Shown here in pieces: positions 26,527 through 35,223 of a stretch of DNA of 64,000 nt. Source of the stretch: Coriobacteriia bacterium (GTDB taxonomy: Bacteria; Actinomycetota; Coriobacteriia; Coriobacteriales; Atopobiaceae). The first letter of the stretch is position 1. Every line of letters starts with the position of its first letter. Under the pieces are notes generated by a model. That model was not told the origin of the DNA. It was given only the letters and a program-made list of their open reading frames with translations, and ran no database searches. The translations under genes were made by a program, and so were the position numbers. The stretch is from positions 78,512 to 142,511 of the forward strand of contig JAUMVN010000004.1 of the NCBI GenBank assembly GCA_030530145.1, given 5' to 3'.

Positions 26527-28336
26527 GAACCTGGCAAGAAGGGCCTGCGCGGCCGGGCTCGCGGCCGCGCTCTGCGCCCTGCCGCTCGCGGCCTGCTCGC
26601 GCGCGTCCGCCGTTTCCGACGCTGCGACCTCCGGCGCGTCCGTCTCCTCCTCCGAGCTGCCGTCCTCCTCCGGGGACATTGCGCACCTCTTGACGGCGAC
26701 GGATTACGTGAGCGACCGCGACCTCGACCCGAGCTACGAGGCGGGCGAGGCGACGACGGTCGAGCTCGCCGACAGCGGCTGCGCAGTCGTGGGCGCCGGG
26801 GCCTCGGCGGAGGGCTCGACGGTGACCATCACCAAAGCGGGCACCTATGTGATCTCCGGGTCTCTTTCCGGCGGTCAGGTCGTCGTCGACGCCGACGGCG
26901 AGAAGGTCCAGCTCGTGCTCGACGGCGCGAGCGTGACGAGCGCGGACTCCGCGGCGATTCTCGTGCGCGCGGCGAAGAAGGTCTGGATCACGCTCGCCGA
27001 CGGCACGCAGAACTCGCTCGCCACGGCAGGGGAGTACGCCGCCGATGCCGAGTCGAACATCGACGGCGCCGTGTTCTGCAAGGCGGACCTCACGGTGAAC
27101 GGCGGGGGCGCCCTCGCGGTGAGCTCCGCCGCCGGCCACGGCATCGTGTGCAAAGACGAGCTCGTCCTCGTTTCCGGGGAGGTGACGATCGAGGCGGCCA
27201 AGCACGCGATCCAGGCGAAGGACGCGCTCTGCGCCGTCGGCGGAACCTGGGGCCTCACGGCCGGGACCGACGGGATCCACTGCGGCTCCGACGACGACGC
27301 GGACTCGGGGAGCGTCCTCATCGCCGGCGGCTCCTTCTCCATAACGGCTTCCTCGGACGGCATCGACGCGGCGGGAACGCTCGAGGTCGACGGGGGAGAG
27401 CTGAGCATCGCGGCCGGCGACGACGGGGTCCACTCGGAGCACGCGTTGCAGGTCGACGGGGGTACCGTCACGGTGAGCGAGAGCTACGAGGGGCTCGAGG
27501 GCGCGACGGTGACCGTCAACGGCGGCTCGGTCGACGTGACCTCCTCGGACGACGGCATCAACGCCGCGGGCGACCCGAGCGACAGCACGTCCGGCGACGG
27601 GCAGGCCGAGCAGGACCAGGACGGCCAGCCGCAGGGGCAAGCCCCGAGCGGCGAGGCGCCCACCGGCAGCATGGAGCCCCCGTCCGGCGACGCGGCCGCC
27701 CAGCAGGGCGACGGGGCGCAGCCCCAGGACGCGGGCCAGCAGCCCGGTGGCGCCGGCGGTGACATGGGCGGCCAGCCCGGCGGGGGCATGGACGACTACG
27801 ACGAGACGGCCAAGGTCGCCATCAACGGTGGCAAGCTCACCATCTGCGCGGGCGGCGACGGCATCGACTCCAACGGCGACCTGAGCGTCACGGGCGGCGA
27901 GACCTATGTCTTCGGGCCGACCTCGGACGGCGACGGGTCCCTCGATTTCCCCGGCACGGGGACGATATCGGGCGGCGTCGTCGTGTGCGCCGGCTCGTCG
28001 GGCATGGCGCAGAACTTCTCGGATTCCTCGGCGCAGGGGTCCCTGCTGCTCTCCGCTTCCGGCGAGGAGGGCGACGAGATCAGCCTCACGGACGCCGACG
28101 GCGCCGTCCTCGCCGCCTGCACGGCGCTGCGCTCCTACTCCTGCGTCCTCGTCTCGGCGCCGGGCATCGCGGCGGGGTCCGAGTACACGCTCCGCTACGG
28201 CGACGGGTCGGCTCAGGTAACCCCGGACGCGCTCGTCTACACGAGCGTCTCGGCGTCCCAGTCCCCGGCGGGGGCGCCCGGCGGCCAAGGAGAGGCCCGC
28301 GGCCTCCCCGGCGAAGGGGCCCCGGGCTCGGTGTAG
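26516..28336 (+). CDS. Surface lipoprotein with repeated beta-helix (Cthe_2159-like carbohydrate-binding) domain
   Basis: 606 residues from the ATG at 26516, overlapping the DUF4956 gene. The signal peptide ends in the lipobox LAAC. The body repeats a short right-handed beta-helix unit with DG-rich turns (DGIDAAG, DDGVHSEH, DDGINAAGD, GDGIDSNGD), as in Cthe_2159, a polygalacturonate-binding protein, and in related CotH-associated proteins. A low-complexity Gln/Gly/Pro/Ala insertion (about residues 360-425) interrupts the helix. No catalytic motif is seen. Association with VTC and DUF4956 genes recurs in Gram-positive bacteria, suggesting a cell-surface assembly that uses polyphosphate or an anionic polymer; that is an inference. 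Confidence 0.85.
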   Translation: MSSRNLARRACAAGLAAALCALPLAACSRASAVSDAATSGASVSSSELPSSSGDIAHLLTATDYVSDRDLDPSYEAGEATTVELADSGCAVVGAGASAEGSTVTITKAGTYVISGSLSGGQVVVDADGEKVQLVLDGASVTSADSAAILVRAAKKVWITLADGTQNSLATAGEYAADAESNIDGAVFCKADLTVNGGGALAVSSAAGHGIVCKDELVLVSGEVTIEAAKHAIQAKDALCAVGGTWGLTAGTDGIHCGSDDDADSGSVLIAGGSFSITASSDGIDAAGTLEVDGGELSIAAGDDGVHSEHALQVDGGTVTVSESYEGLEGATVTVNGGSVDVTSSDDGINAAGDPSDSTSGDGQAEQDQDGQPQGQAPSGEAPTGSMEPPSGDAAAQQGDGAQPQDAGQQPGGAGGDMGGQPGGGMDDYDETAKVAINGGKLTICAGGDGIDSNGDLSVTGGETYVFGPTSDGDGSLDFPGTGTISGGVVVCAGSSGMAQNFSDSSAQGSLLLSASGEEGDEISLTDADGAVLAACTALRSYSCVLVSAPGIAAGSEYTLRYGDGSAQVTPDALVYTSVSASQSPAGAPGGQGEARGLPGEGAPGSV

Positions 28337-28348
28337 GGGCTAAACCTC

Positions 28349-28473
28349 GGCATCTCTGCCACCAAATCGGCTCAAACCGAGTAGATGCTCATTGCCAGAT
28401 TCCAAACCCACGGGTAGATGAGGCGCGCTTCTTTCGGCTACCGAGCAAAGCCGGTTTTGTCGGCAGAGATGCC
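28349..28473 (+). repeat. Inverted repeat pair GGCATCTCTGCC / GGCAGAGATGCC (family ii) with degenerate inner copies
   Basis: A 12-bp inverted pair at 28349-28360 and 28462-28473. The flanks are also related (ACCAAATCGGCT versus AGCCGGTTTTGT). Between them GCCA...GTAGATG occurs twice (28358-28387 and 28394-28420), about 33-36 bases apart. A single related copy lies near 24846-24872. The 28337-28746 spacer has no supported gene. Confidence 0.65.
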
Positions 28474-28547
28474 GGGTTTTCGGCGAGAAACTCCCCGGGA
28501 GACGGCAGGCTTCGGGGCCGGGTACGGCAACACGCGTAGCGAAACAG

Positions 28548-28574
28548 ATTTCCCTCACGTTTCCCTCCCAATTC
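28548..28574 (-). promoter_or_regulatory. Candidate GlnR-type half-sites upstream of gltB
   Basis: On the minus strand this reads GAATT-N6-GAAAC-N6-GAAAT, with an 11-base period like the GAAAC-N6-GAAAC before glnA. It lies about 175 bases before the gltB start. It is a candidate binding site for the regulator at 14413; no computation was done. Confidence 0.35.
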
Positions 28575-28746
28575 GGGCACATATCGGCGCGGCAACGCGC
28601 GTGTCAACGTCCCGTAGCGACTTCGTCTCGCTTTGCCGCCGGCGGGGAAAACGCCCCTAAACTCAAAACCCAGCATTTGTGTACTGTCGCCGAGCGCCGC
28701 CCCGTGCCCGATGGGCCGGCGGCGCCCGACAAGGAGAGGAAACCCC

Positions 28747-31700
28747 ATGACCCAACGTGAGGACAAGACCCGGCTGCCGGGCCTCTACCGCAGCGAGTTC
28801 GAGCACGACGCCTGCGGCATCGGCGCCATCGCCCACCTCAAGGGTGTCCGCAGCCACCAGACCCTCGACGACGCGCTCTCGGTCCTCGTCAACCTCGAGC
28901 ACCGCGGCGGCAAGGGCCTCGAGCGCAACACCGGCGACGGCGCCGGCGTGCTCTTCCAGATCCCGCACCGCTTCTTCCGCAAGGAGGCCCAGAAGGAGGG
29001 GCAGCTGCTCCCCGACGAGGGCGATTACGGCGTGGCCATGCTCTTCTTCCCGCACGACGACGCCCAGGGCGTCGCCGACGCCAAGCGCGTCTTCGAGGAG
29101 GGCTGCGCCAAGTGCGGCGTGCCGCTGATGTTCTGGCGAGAGGTGCCCGTCGACCCGCACGACCTCGGCGACTCCGCCCGGGCCTGCATGCCGACCATCC
29201 TGCAGGCCTTCCTGCGCCGCCCCGAGGGCGTCGAGCGCGGCCTGGACTTCGAGCGCAAGCTCTACGTGACCCGCCGCACCATCGAGCGCGCCGCCGACGC
29301 GAACCCCGCCCTTGCCGGCAAGATCTTCTACGTGTGCTCCATGTCCACCCGCACCATCGTGTACAAGGGCATGCTCGTGGCCACGCAGATGCGCCGCTTC
29401 TTCATCGACCTCAACGACGCGGCGGTCGAGACCGCGCTCGCGCTCGTGCACTCCCGCTACTCCACGAACACCACCCCCTCCTGGGAGCGCGCGCACCCGA
29501 ACCGTTACATCATCCACAACGGCGAGATCAACACCCTGCGCGGCAACGTCTCGTGGATCCGTGCCCGTGAGGCGCACCTCTACAGCCCTGTCCTCGGCGC
29601 CGACCTCGAGCAGGTCATGCCCGTGATCAACAAGGAGGGCTCGGACTCCGCCATCCTCGACAACGTGCTCGAGTTCCTCACCATGAACGGCCGTCCCCTG
29701 GACCGCGCCGTCACGCTCATGATCCCCGAGCCCTGGGACAAGAACCCCAATCTCTCCGACAAGCGCCGCAGCTACGACGCCTACCAGTCCATGCTCATGG
29801 AGCCCTGGGACGGCCCGGCCGCCATCGCCTTCACCGACGGCAAGCTCTTCGGCGCGGCGCTCGACCGCAACGGCCTGCGCCCGGCGCGCTACTACGTGAC
29901 CCGCGACGACCGAATCATCCTCTCGTCCGAGGTGGGCACCATCGACGTCGACCCCGCCAACATCCAGCAGGCCGGCTGCCTCGGCCCCGGCGAGATGCTC
30001 GAGGTCGACCCCGACCAGGGCCGCGTGATCTGGAACGACGAGATCCGCGACAAGTACGCCAACCAGAAGCCGTTCCGCGACTGGCTCGACGACGAGACGC
30101 TCGACATCTCCGACCTGCGCGAGCCGGCCGCCGACGAGCTCGGCGAGGCCCGCGACGAGGGCATCTCGCTCACCACGCGCATGGCCAAGCTCGGCTACCA
30201 CTACGACGACGTCGACGAGGCCATCCGCCCGATGGCCGCCGCCGCCAAGGTGCCGCTGGCCTCCATGGGCGTTGACAGCCCGCTCGCGTGCCTCTCCAAG
30301 AAGACGCGCTCCTTCTTCGACTACTTCCACCAGCTCTTCGCGCAGGTCACGAACCCGCCGATCGACGCGCTTCGCGAGAACCTCGTGACCTCCCAGGTGC
30401 TCTACCTCGGCAACCACGGCAACCTCCTCGAGGACTGCCGCGACAACTGCCGCCTCGTGCGCCTGCAGGGCCCGATGCTCTCCCGCGACGCCTTCGAGCG
30501 CATCTGCGCCATCGACCGCGTGGGCTTCAAGACCGCGCGCCTCTCGGCGACCTATCGCCGCGACGGCGACGCCGACGCCCTCAAGCACGCGCTCGACGCC
30601 CTCGCGGGCGACGCCGAGGCCGCGATCCACGCCGGCGCGAACATCATCGTGATCTCCGACCGCGCCGCCGCCGGCGAGGTCCCCATCCCGTCGCTGCTCG
30701 CCCTGGGCTGCGTGCACAACCACCTCATCTCGGTGGGCCTGCGCATGGACGCCGACCTCGTCATCGAGACGGGCGACGCCGTGAACGCGCACGACTACGC
30801 CTGCCTCGTCGGCTACTCCGCCAGCGGCATCTACCCCTACATGGCCCACGAGTGCATCGCCGACCTCTGCGAGAAGGGCGCCATCGACCTGCCCGTCGAC
30901 CAGGCCCAGGCCAACTACAACCGCGCCGTGACGGCCGGCATCACCTCGATCATGTCCAAGATGGGCATCTCGACCATGCAGGGCTACCACTCCGCCCAGA
31001 TCTTCGAGATCCTCGGCCTCGCCGACGAGGTCGTCGACCGGTACTTCACCGCCACCGCGACCCGCATCGGCGGCCTCACCGTGGCCGACATCCAGCGCGA
31101 GCAGAACGACCGCTACGACGCGGCCCTCGCCCTGGCCAAGACGCCCGCTCCCGACCAGCTCCCGACCCTCGGCATCACCAAGTGGCGCCCGCTGGACGGC
31201 GAGGAGCACCTCATCGACCCGAAGACCGTCTATCTGCTGCAGCACTCCTGCCGCGAGGGCGACTACGAGGAGTTCAAGGAGTACTCCGAGTGGACCCACC
31301 GCCGCGGCCGCGCCGTCACCCTGCGCGACCTCATGGACTTCGACGCCTCCGGCCGCACGCCGGTGGCCCTCGACGAGGTCGAGCCGGTCGAGTCCATCAT
31401 GACCCGCTTCAACACCGGCGCCATGTCCTACGGCTCCATCTCCCGCGAGCAGCACGAGTGCCTGGCCATCGCCATGAACCGCATCCACGGCCGCTCCAAC
31501 ACCGGCGAGGGCGGCGAGGACCCGGCGCGCGAGACGCCGCTGCCCAACGGCGACTCGAAGAAGTCCGCCATCAAGCAGGTCGCTTCCGGCCGCTTCGGCG
31601 TCACTTCCCGCTACCTGCGCAGCGCCATCGAGATCCAGATCAAGATGGCCCAGGGCGCCAAGCCCGGCGAGGGCGGCCACCTGCCCGGCAAGAAGGTCTA

Positions 31701-33363
31701 CCCCTGGATCGCCGAGGTGCGCCAGTCCACGCCCGGCGTCGGCCTGATCTCGCCGCCGCCCCACCACGACATCTACTCCATCGAGGACCTGGCCGAGCTC
31801 ATCTTCGACCTCAAGAACGCCAACCCCGACGCCCGCATCTCGGTGAAGCTCTGCGCCCTGGCCGGCGTGGGCACCATCGCCACCGGCGTGGCCAAGGGCG
31901 GCGCCGACAAGATCACCATCTCGGGCCACAACGGCGGCACCGGCGCGGCCCCGCGCGACTCCATCTACCACGCGGGCATCCCGTTCGAGATCGGCCTGGC
32001 CGAGACGCAGCAGACCCTGCTGCTCAACGGCCTGCGCTCCCGCGTCGTCGTCGAGACCGACGGCAAGCTCATGAGCGGCCGCGACGTGGCCATCGCCGCG
32101 CTTCTCGGCGCCGAGGAGTTCGGCTTCGCCACCATGCCGCTCATCGCCTGCGGCTGCCTCATGCAGCGCGACTGCCAGCAGGACACCTGCCCGGCCGGCA
32201 TCGCCACGCAGAACTGCAAGCTCCGCGGCCGCTTCGCCGGCAAGCCCGAGCACGTGGTCAACTTCATGACCTTCGTGGCCCAGGAGCTGCGCGAGATCAT
32301 GGCCGGGCTCGGCTTCCGCACCGTCGACGAGATGGTCGGCCACGCCGAGTGCCTGCGCCAGGTCGAGGTCGAGGGCAACTGGAAGGCCAACACCATCGAC
32401 CTCACGGACCTTCTCGCCACCAACACCAACGAGTACGGCAAGAACATCCCGGGCGCCGACGGCAAGCACTTCCTGCCCTCCATGGCCCCCGACCTCGAGA
32501 TCGAGAAGACCCTCGACTCCACGCTCTTCGTGCCCTACACGGCGAGCGCCCGCGCCCACCTCGAGCCGATCCATTTCCACGCCGACATCGCCAACGTCAA
32601 CCGCTGCGTGGGCACGCTGCTCGGCTCCATGGTGACCAAGCAGCACCCCGAGGGCCTGCCCGAGGGCTTCATCACCGTGGACTGCGACGGCTCCGGCGGC
32701 CAGAGCTTCGGCGCGTTCCTGCCCAAGGGCGTGACGCTCAACATCGTCGGCGACGCCAACGACTACTTCGGCAAGGGCCTCTCCGGCGGCGTGCTCTCTG
32801 TGCGTCCCTCCGACGAGGCGACCTACAAGTTCGACGAGAACATCGTCATCGGCAACGTCGCGTTCTACGGCGCCACCTCCGGCAAGGGCTTCGTCAACGG
32901 CCTGGCCGGCCAGCGCTTCGCCGTGCGCAACTCCGGCGCCACCGTGGTGGTCGAGGGCTGCGGCAACCACGGCTGCGAGTACATGACCGGCGGCGTCGCG
33001 CTCATACTCGGCGAGGTCGGCATGAACTTCGCCGCGGGCATGTCCGGCGGCGTGGCCTACGTCTTCGACGAGTTCGGCACGCTGGACAAGCGCTGCAACC
33101 ACGAGATGGTCGACCTCGTGAAGCCCTCCGAGGAGGAGATCGAGCTCATCCACAACCTCGTGGAGGAGCACGCGCTTCGCACCTCGAGCCCGCGCGGCAT
33201 CAAGATGCTCTACCGCTTCAAGGCCGTGGCCAAGAGCTTCGTCAAGGTCATCCCGCGCGACTACGCTCGCGTCCTCGACTACGTCGCGCAGGGAGAGGCG
33301 CGCGGCATGTCGCACGAGGATGCACTCCAGTTCGCATTCGATTCCATGAAAGAGGGGAAGTAA
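28747..33363 (+). CDS. gltB: Glutamate synthase large (alpha) subunit
   Basis: Transfers the amide of glutamine to 2-oxoglutarate, giving two glutamates. 1538 residues, normal for bacterial GltB. Start ATG at 28747 after AAGGAGAGG. The glutaminase nucleophile is Cys23 in EHDACGIG, so a 22-residue propeptide is expected to be removed. Following are the central domain, the FMN-binding synthase domain (GRSNTGEGGEDPARE, KPGEGGHLPG, GHNGGTGAAPRDS) and the 3Fe-4S cysteines (CGCLMQRDCQQDTCPAG, about 1134-1150), and a C-terminal beta-helix GXGXG domain. It is translated with gltD 3 bases downstream. With two glutamine synthetases in the window this completes the GS-GOGAT pathway. Confidence 0.98.
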   Translation: MTQREDKTRLPGLYRSEFEHDACGIGAIAHLKGVRSHQTLDDALSVLVNLEHRGGKGLERNTGDGAGVLFQIPHRFFRKEAQKEGQLLPDEGDYGVAMLFFPHDDAQGVADAKRVFEEGCAKCGVPLMFWREVPVDPHDLGDSARACMPTILQAFLRRPEGVERGLDFERKLYVTRRTIERAADANPALAGKIFYVCSMSTRTIVYKGMLVATQMRRFFIDLNDAAVETALALVHSRYSTNTTPSWERAHPNRYIIHNGEINTLRGNVSWIRAREAHLYSPVLGADLEQVMPVINKEGSDSAILDNVLEFLTMNGRPLDRAVTLMIPEPWDKNPNLSDKRRSYDAYQSMLMEPWDGPAAIAFTDGKLFGAALDRNGLRPARYYVTRDDRIILSSEVGTIDVDPANIQQAGCLGPGEMLEVDPDQGRVIWNDEIRDKYANQKPFRDWLDDETLDISDLREPAADELGEARDEGISLTTRMAKLGYHYDDVDEAIRPMAAAAKVPLASMGVDSPLACLSKKTRSFFDYFHQLFAQVTNPPIDALRENLVTSQVLYLGNHGNLLEDCRDNCRLVRLQGPMLSRDAFERICAIDRVGFKTARLSATYRRDGDADALKHALDALAGDAEAAIHAGANIIVISDRAAAGEVPIPSLLALGCVHNHLISVGLRMDADLVIETGDAVNAHDYACLVGYSASGIYPYMAHECIADLCEKGAIDLPVDQAQANYNRAVTAGITSIMSKMGISTMQGYHSAQIFEILGLADEVVDRYFTATATRIGGLTVADIQREQNDRYDAALALAKTPAPDQLPTLGITKWRPLDGEEHLIDPKTVYLLQHSCREGDYEEFKEYSEWTHRRGRAVTLRDLMDFDASGRTPVALDEVEPVESIMTRFNTGAMSYGSISREQHECLAIAMNRIHGRSNTGEGGEDPARETPLPNGDSKKSAIKQVASGRFGVTSRYLRSAIEIQIKMAQGAKPGEGGHLPGKKVYPWIAEVRQSTPGVGLISPPPHHDIYSIEDLAELIFDLKNANPDARISVKLCALAGVGTIATGVAKGGADKITISGHNGGTGAAPRDSIYHAGIPFEIGLAETQQTLLLNGLRSRVVVETDGKLMSGRDVAIAALLGAEEFGFATMPLIACGCLMQRDCQQDTCPAGIATQNCKLRGRFAGKPEHVVNFMTFVAQELREIMAGLGFRTVDEMVGHAECLRQVEVEGNWKANTIDLTDLLATNTNEYGKNIPGADGKHFLPSMAPDLEIEKTLDSTLFVPYTASARAHLEPIHFHADIANVNRCVGTLLGSMVTKQHPEGLPEGFITVDCDGSGGQSFGAFLPKGVTLNIVGDANDYFGKGLSGGVLSVRPSDEATYKFDENIVIGNVAFYGATSGKGFVNGLAGQRFAVRNSGATVVVEGCGNHGCEYMTGGVALILGEVGMNFAAGMSGGVAYVFDEFGTLDKRCNHEMVDLVKPSEEEIELIHNLVEEHALRTSSPRGIKMLYRFKAVAKSFVKVIPRDYARVLDYVAQGEARGMSHEDALQFAFDSMKEGK

Positions 33364-33366
33364 TCC

Positions 33367-34845
33367 ATGGGCAAGCCAGGAGCGTTTCTCACCTTGGGCC
33401 GCAAAGCCCATGACCTGCGTCCCGTCTCGGAGCGCACCAAAGACTACGACGAGCTCTACGTCACCCTGACCCAGGAGGCCCAGCAGCTCCAGGCGAGCCG
33501 CTGCATGATGTGCGGCGTCGCCTTCTGCCAGACCGGCGTGAGCTTCGGGAAGGCCCGTCCCTCGGGCTGCCCGCTGCACAACCTGATCCCCGAGTGGAAT
33601 GACCTGCTCTACCGCGGGCAGTTCAAGGAGGCGGCCGAGCGCCTGGCGCTCACGTCGCCGCTGCCCGAGTTCACGAGCCGCGTGTGCCCGGCGCTCTGCG
33701 AGGCCGCGTGCAACCTCGGCCGCGACGACGAGGCCGAGACGATCCACGACAACGAGCGCGCCATCTCCGACTGGGAGTGGGCCAACGGCGGCCCGCGCCG
33801 CTTCGAGCCCGCCGCCGAGGGCGCCAAGGCCGTCGCCGTCATCGGCTCCGGCCCGGCCGGCCTCGCCGCCGCCTGGGAGCTCGCCCGCCGCGGGGCGCGC
33901 GTGACGGTCGTCGAGAAGTCCGACCGCGCCGGCGGCCTGCTCATGTACGGCATCCCGAACATGAAGCTCGAGAAGTCCGTGGTCGATCGCCGCGTCGCGC
34001 TCATGCGCGAGCTCGGCATCGAGTTCAGGCTCGGCACCGACGCGAGCGAGCCGGCCGTGGCCGAGGGCCTCAAGGCCGAGTTCGACGCGGTCGTCGTGGC
34101 GGCCGGCGCGGGCGCCCCGCGCGGCCTCGCGGCCAAGGGCTTCGAGGAGGGCCTCGCCGCGGGCGGCGTGGTCTACGCGGTCGACTACCTGACGGCCGCC
34201 ACCAAGTCCGTGCTCGACGGCGGCGCGCCCGCCATCGACGCTGCCGGCAAGGACGTCGTCGTCATCGGCGGCGGCGACACGGGCAACGACTGCCTGGGCA
34301 CCGCGGTGCGCCAGGGCGCCAAGTCGGTGCGCCAGCTCGAGTTCATGCCCTGCGCGCCGGAGCAGCCGGCGGCGAGCAACGCCTGGCCTCAGTGGCCTAA
34401 CGTGAAGAAGACCGACTATGGCCAGCAGGAGGCCATCGCCCTCATGGGCGGCGAGATGCGCGAGTGGGCCGTCGACACCCTCGAGGTGGCGCTCGACGAG
34501 AAGGGCGCCGTCAGCGGCCTCGACGTCGTCGACCTCGACTGGTCTGCCGGCAAGCCCGAGCGCAAGATGGACTCCGGGCGCAGCTATCCGGCGCAGCTCG
34601 TGCTCATCGCGTGCGGCTTCACCGGTCCCGTGGCCTCCGTCTACGACGCCCTCGGCGCGCAGATGGCCGCCTCCGGCCGCCCGCTGCCCGTGATGGCCGA
34701 GGCGGGCAAGCACAAGTGCGCGGCCGACGGCGAGACGCCCGTCTTCGCCGCGGGCGACGCCCGCAACGGCTCCTCTCTCGTGGTCTCCGCCATCGCCGAC
34801 GCCATGGCGTGCGCCGGCGAGGTCGCCGCGGAGCTGGGGCTCTAA
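33367..34845 (+). CDS. gltD: Glutamate synthase small (beta) subunit
   Basis: An NAD(P)H-oxidising flavoprotein that passes electrons to GltB. 492 residues. The N-terminal part binds 4Fe-4S clusters through CMMCGVAFCQ and the later CPALCEAACNLG. An FAD site (VIGSGPAGLAAAWELARRGA, about 158-177) and an NAD(P) site (VVIGGGDTGNDCLGTAVRQGA, about 298-318; quoted as VVIGGGDTGNDCLG) follow, and the end carries the FAD-closing FAAGDARNGSSLVVSAIADA segment. GAGGGGAAG ahead of the ATG lies in the gltB end. A 75-codon frame starts one base after the stop. Confidence 0.97.
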   Translation: MGKPGAFLTLGRKAHDLRPVSERTKDYDELYVTLTQEAQQLQASRCMMCGVAFCQTGVSFGKARPSGCPLHNLIPEWNDLLYRGQFKEAAERLALTSPLPEFTSRVCPALCEAACNLGRDDEAETIHDNERAISDWEWANGGPRRFEPAAEGAKAVAVIGSGPAGLAAAWELARRGARVTVVEKSDRAGGLLMYGIPNMKLEKSVVDRRVALMRELGIEFRLGTDASEPAVAEGLKAEFDAVVVAAGAGAPRGLAAKGFEEGLAAGGVVYAVDYLTAATKSVLDGGAPAIDAAGKDVVVIGGGDTGNDCLGTAVRQGAKSVRQLEFMPCAPEQPAASNAWPQWPNVKKTDYGQQEAIALMGGEMREWAVDTLEVALDEKGAVSGLDVVDLDWSAGKPERKMDSGRSYPAQLVLIACGFTGPVASVYDALGAQMAASGRPLPVMAEAGKHKCAADGETPVFAAGDARNGSSLVVSAIADAMACAGEVAAELGL

Positions 34846-34846
34846 G

Positions 34847-35074
34847 ATGCCCGGGCCGGGAGACATCCCGATCGTCTCGGGCCGCGGCGGGCGCCGCGGC
34901 CCCGAGCCCGAGGGCCTCGTCTGGGTCGTCGACGGGCATGACCAGCCGTTCCGCGACGCCTCAGAGACGCAGCGGCCGTGGCTCGAGGACTCCGTCGACT
35001 GGGCGGGCGGCTCCTCCGCGCCCGACGACGCGGCCGCGCCCCCCGCTTCCTCGGACGACCTCGTCTGGCTCTGA
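34847..35074 (+). CDS. Small hypothetical protein following gltD
   Basis: 75 residues, starting one base after the gltD stop (TAAGATG), so it could be made by translational coupling. Composition is Gly/Pro/Asp/Ala-rich with two similar LVWV/LVWL segments (residues about 24-27 and at the very end) and no recognisable domain. Its TGA lies in the first copy of a perfect 20-bp tandem repeat. It may be a real small gene or an accidental frame in GC-rich DNA; a homologue in a related gltD operon would decide. Confidence 0.4.
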   Translation: MPGPGDIPIVSGRGGRRGPEPEGLVWVVDGHDQPFRDASETQRPWLEDSVDWAGGSSAPDDAAAPPASSDDLVWL

Positions 35075-35147
35075 TGAGAGCTTTGGGGACGTGATGAGAG
35101 CTTTGGGGACGTAGCTTTTTCTGGTCAAATGAGAGTTTCTGGGACAC
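35072..35147 (+). repeat. Tandem 20-bp repeat TGATGAGAGCTTTGGGGACG with a degenerate third copy
   Basis: Exact copies at 35072-35091 and 35092-35111. A diverged third copy, AAATGAGAGTTTCTGGGAC, begins at 35128. It lies between the end of gltD's small neighbour and a terminator hairpin. Confidence 0.85.
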
Positions 35148-35178
35148 CCCTTCGGCGCGCCGCGCAGAAGGGGTGTCC
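35142..35178. terminator. Bidirectional hairpin between gltBD and the convergent minus-strand gene
   Basis: A perfect 12-bp stem (GGACACCCCTTC 35142-35153 with 35167-35178) and a 13-nt loop. It stands between converging transcription units; the plus strand continues gcctttc. Confidence 0.6.
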
Positions 35179-35223
35179 GCCTTTCAGGGCAAATAAGGGC
35201 TTGTCGCCGACGCCGTGAGCCGC

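Noticed and set aside
28663-34866. A continuous open frame of about 2000 codons on the minus strand across gltB and gltD
   Set aside because: GC-rich codon use leaves antisense frames free of stops; the plus strand encodes unmistakable glutamate synthase subunits, and the antisense product is low-complexity His/Arg/Asp-rich.
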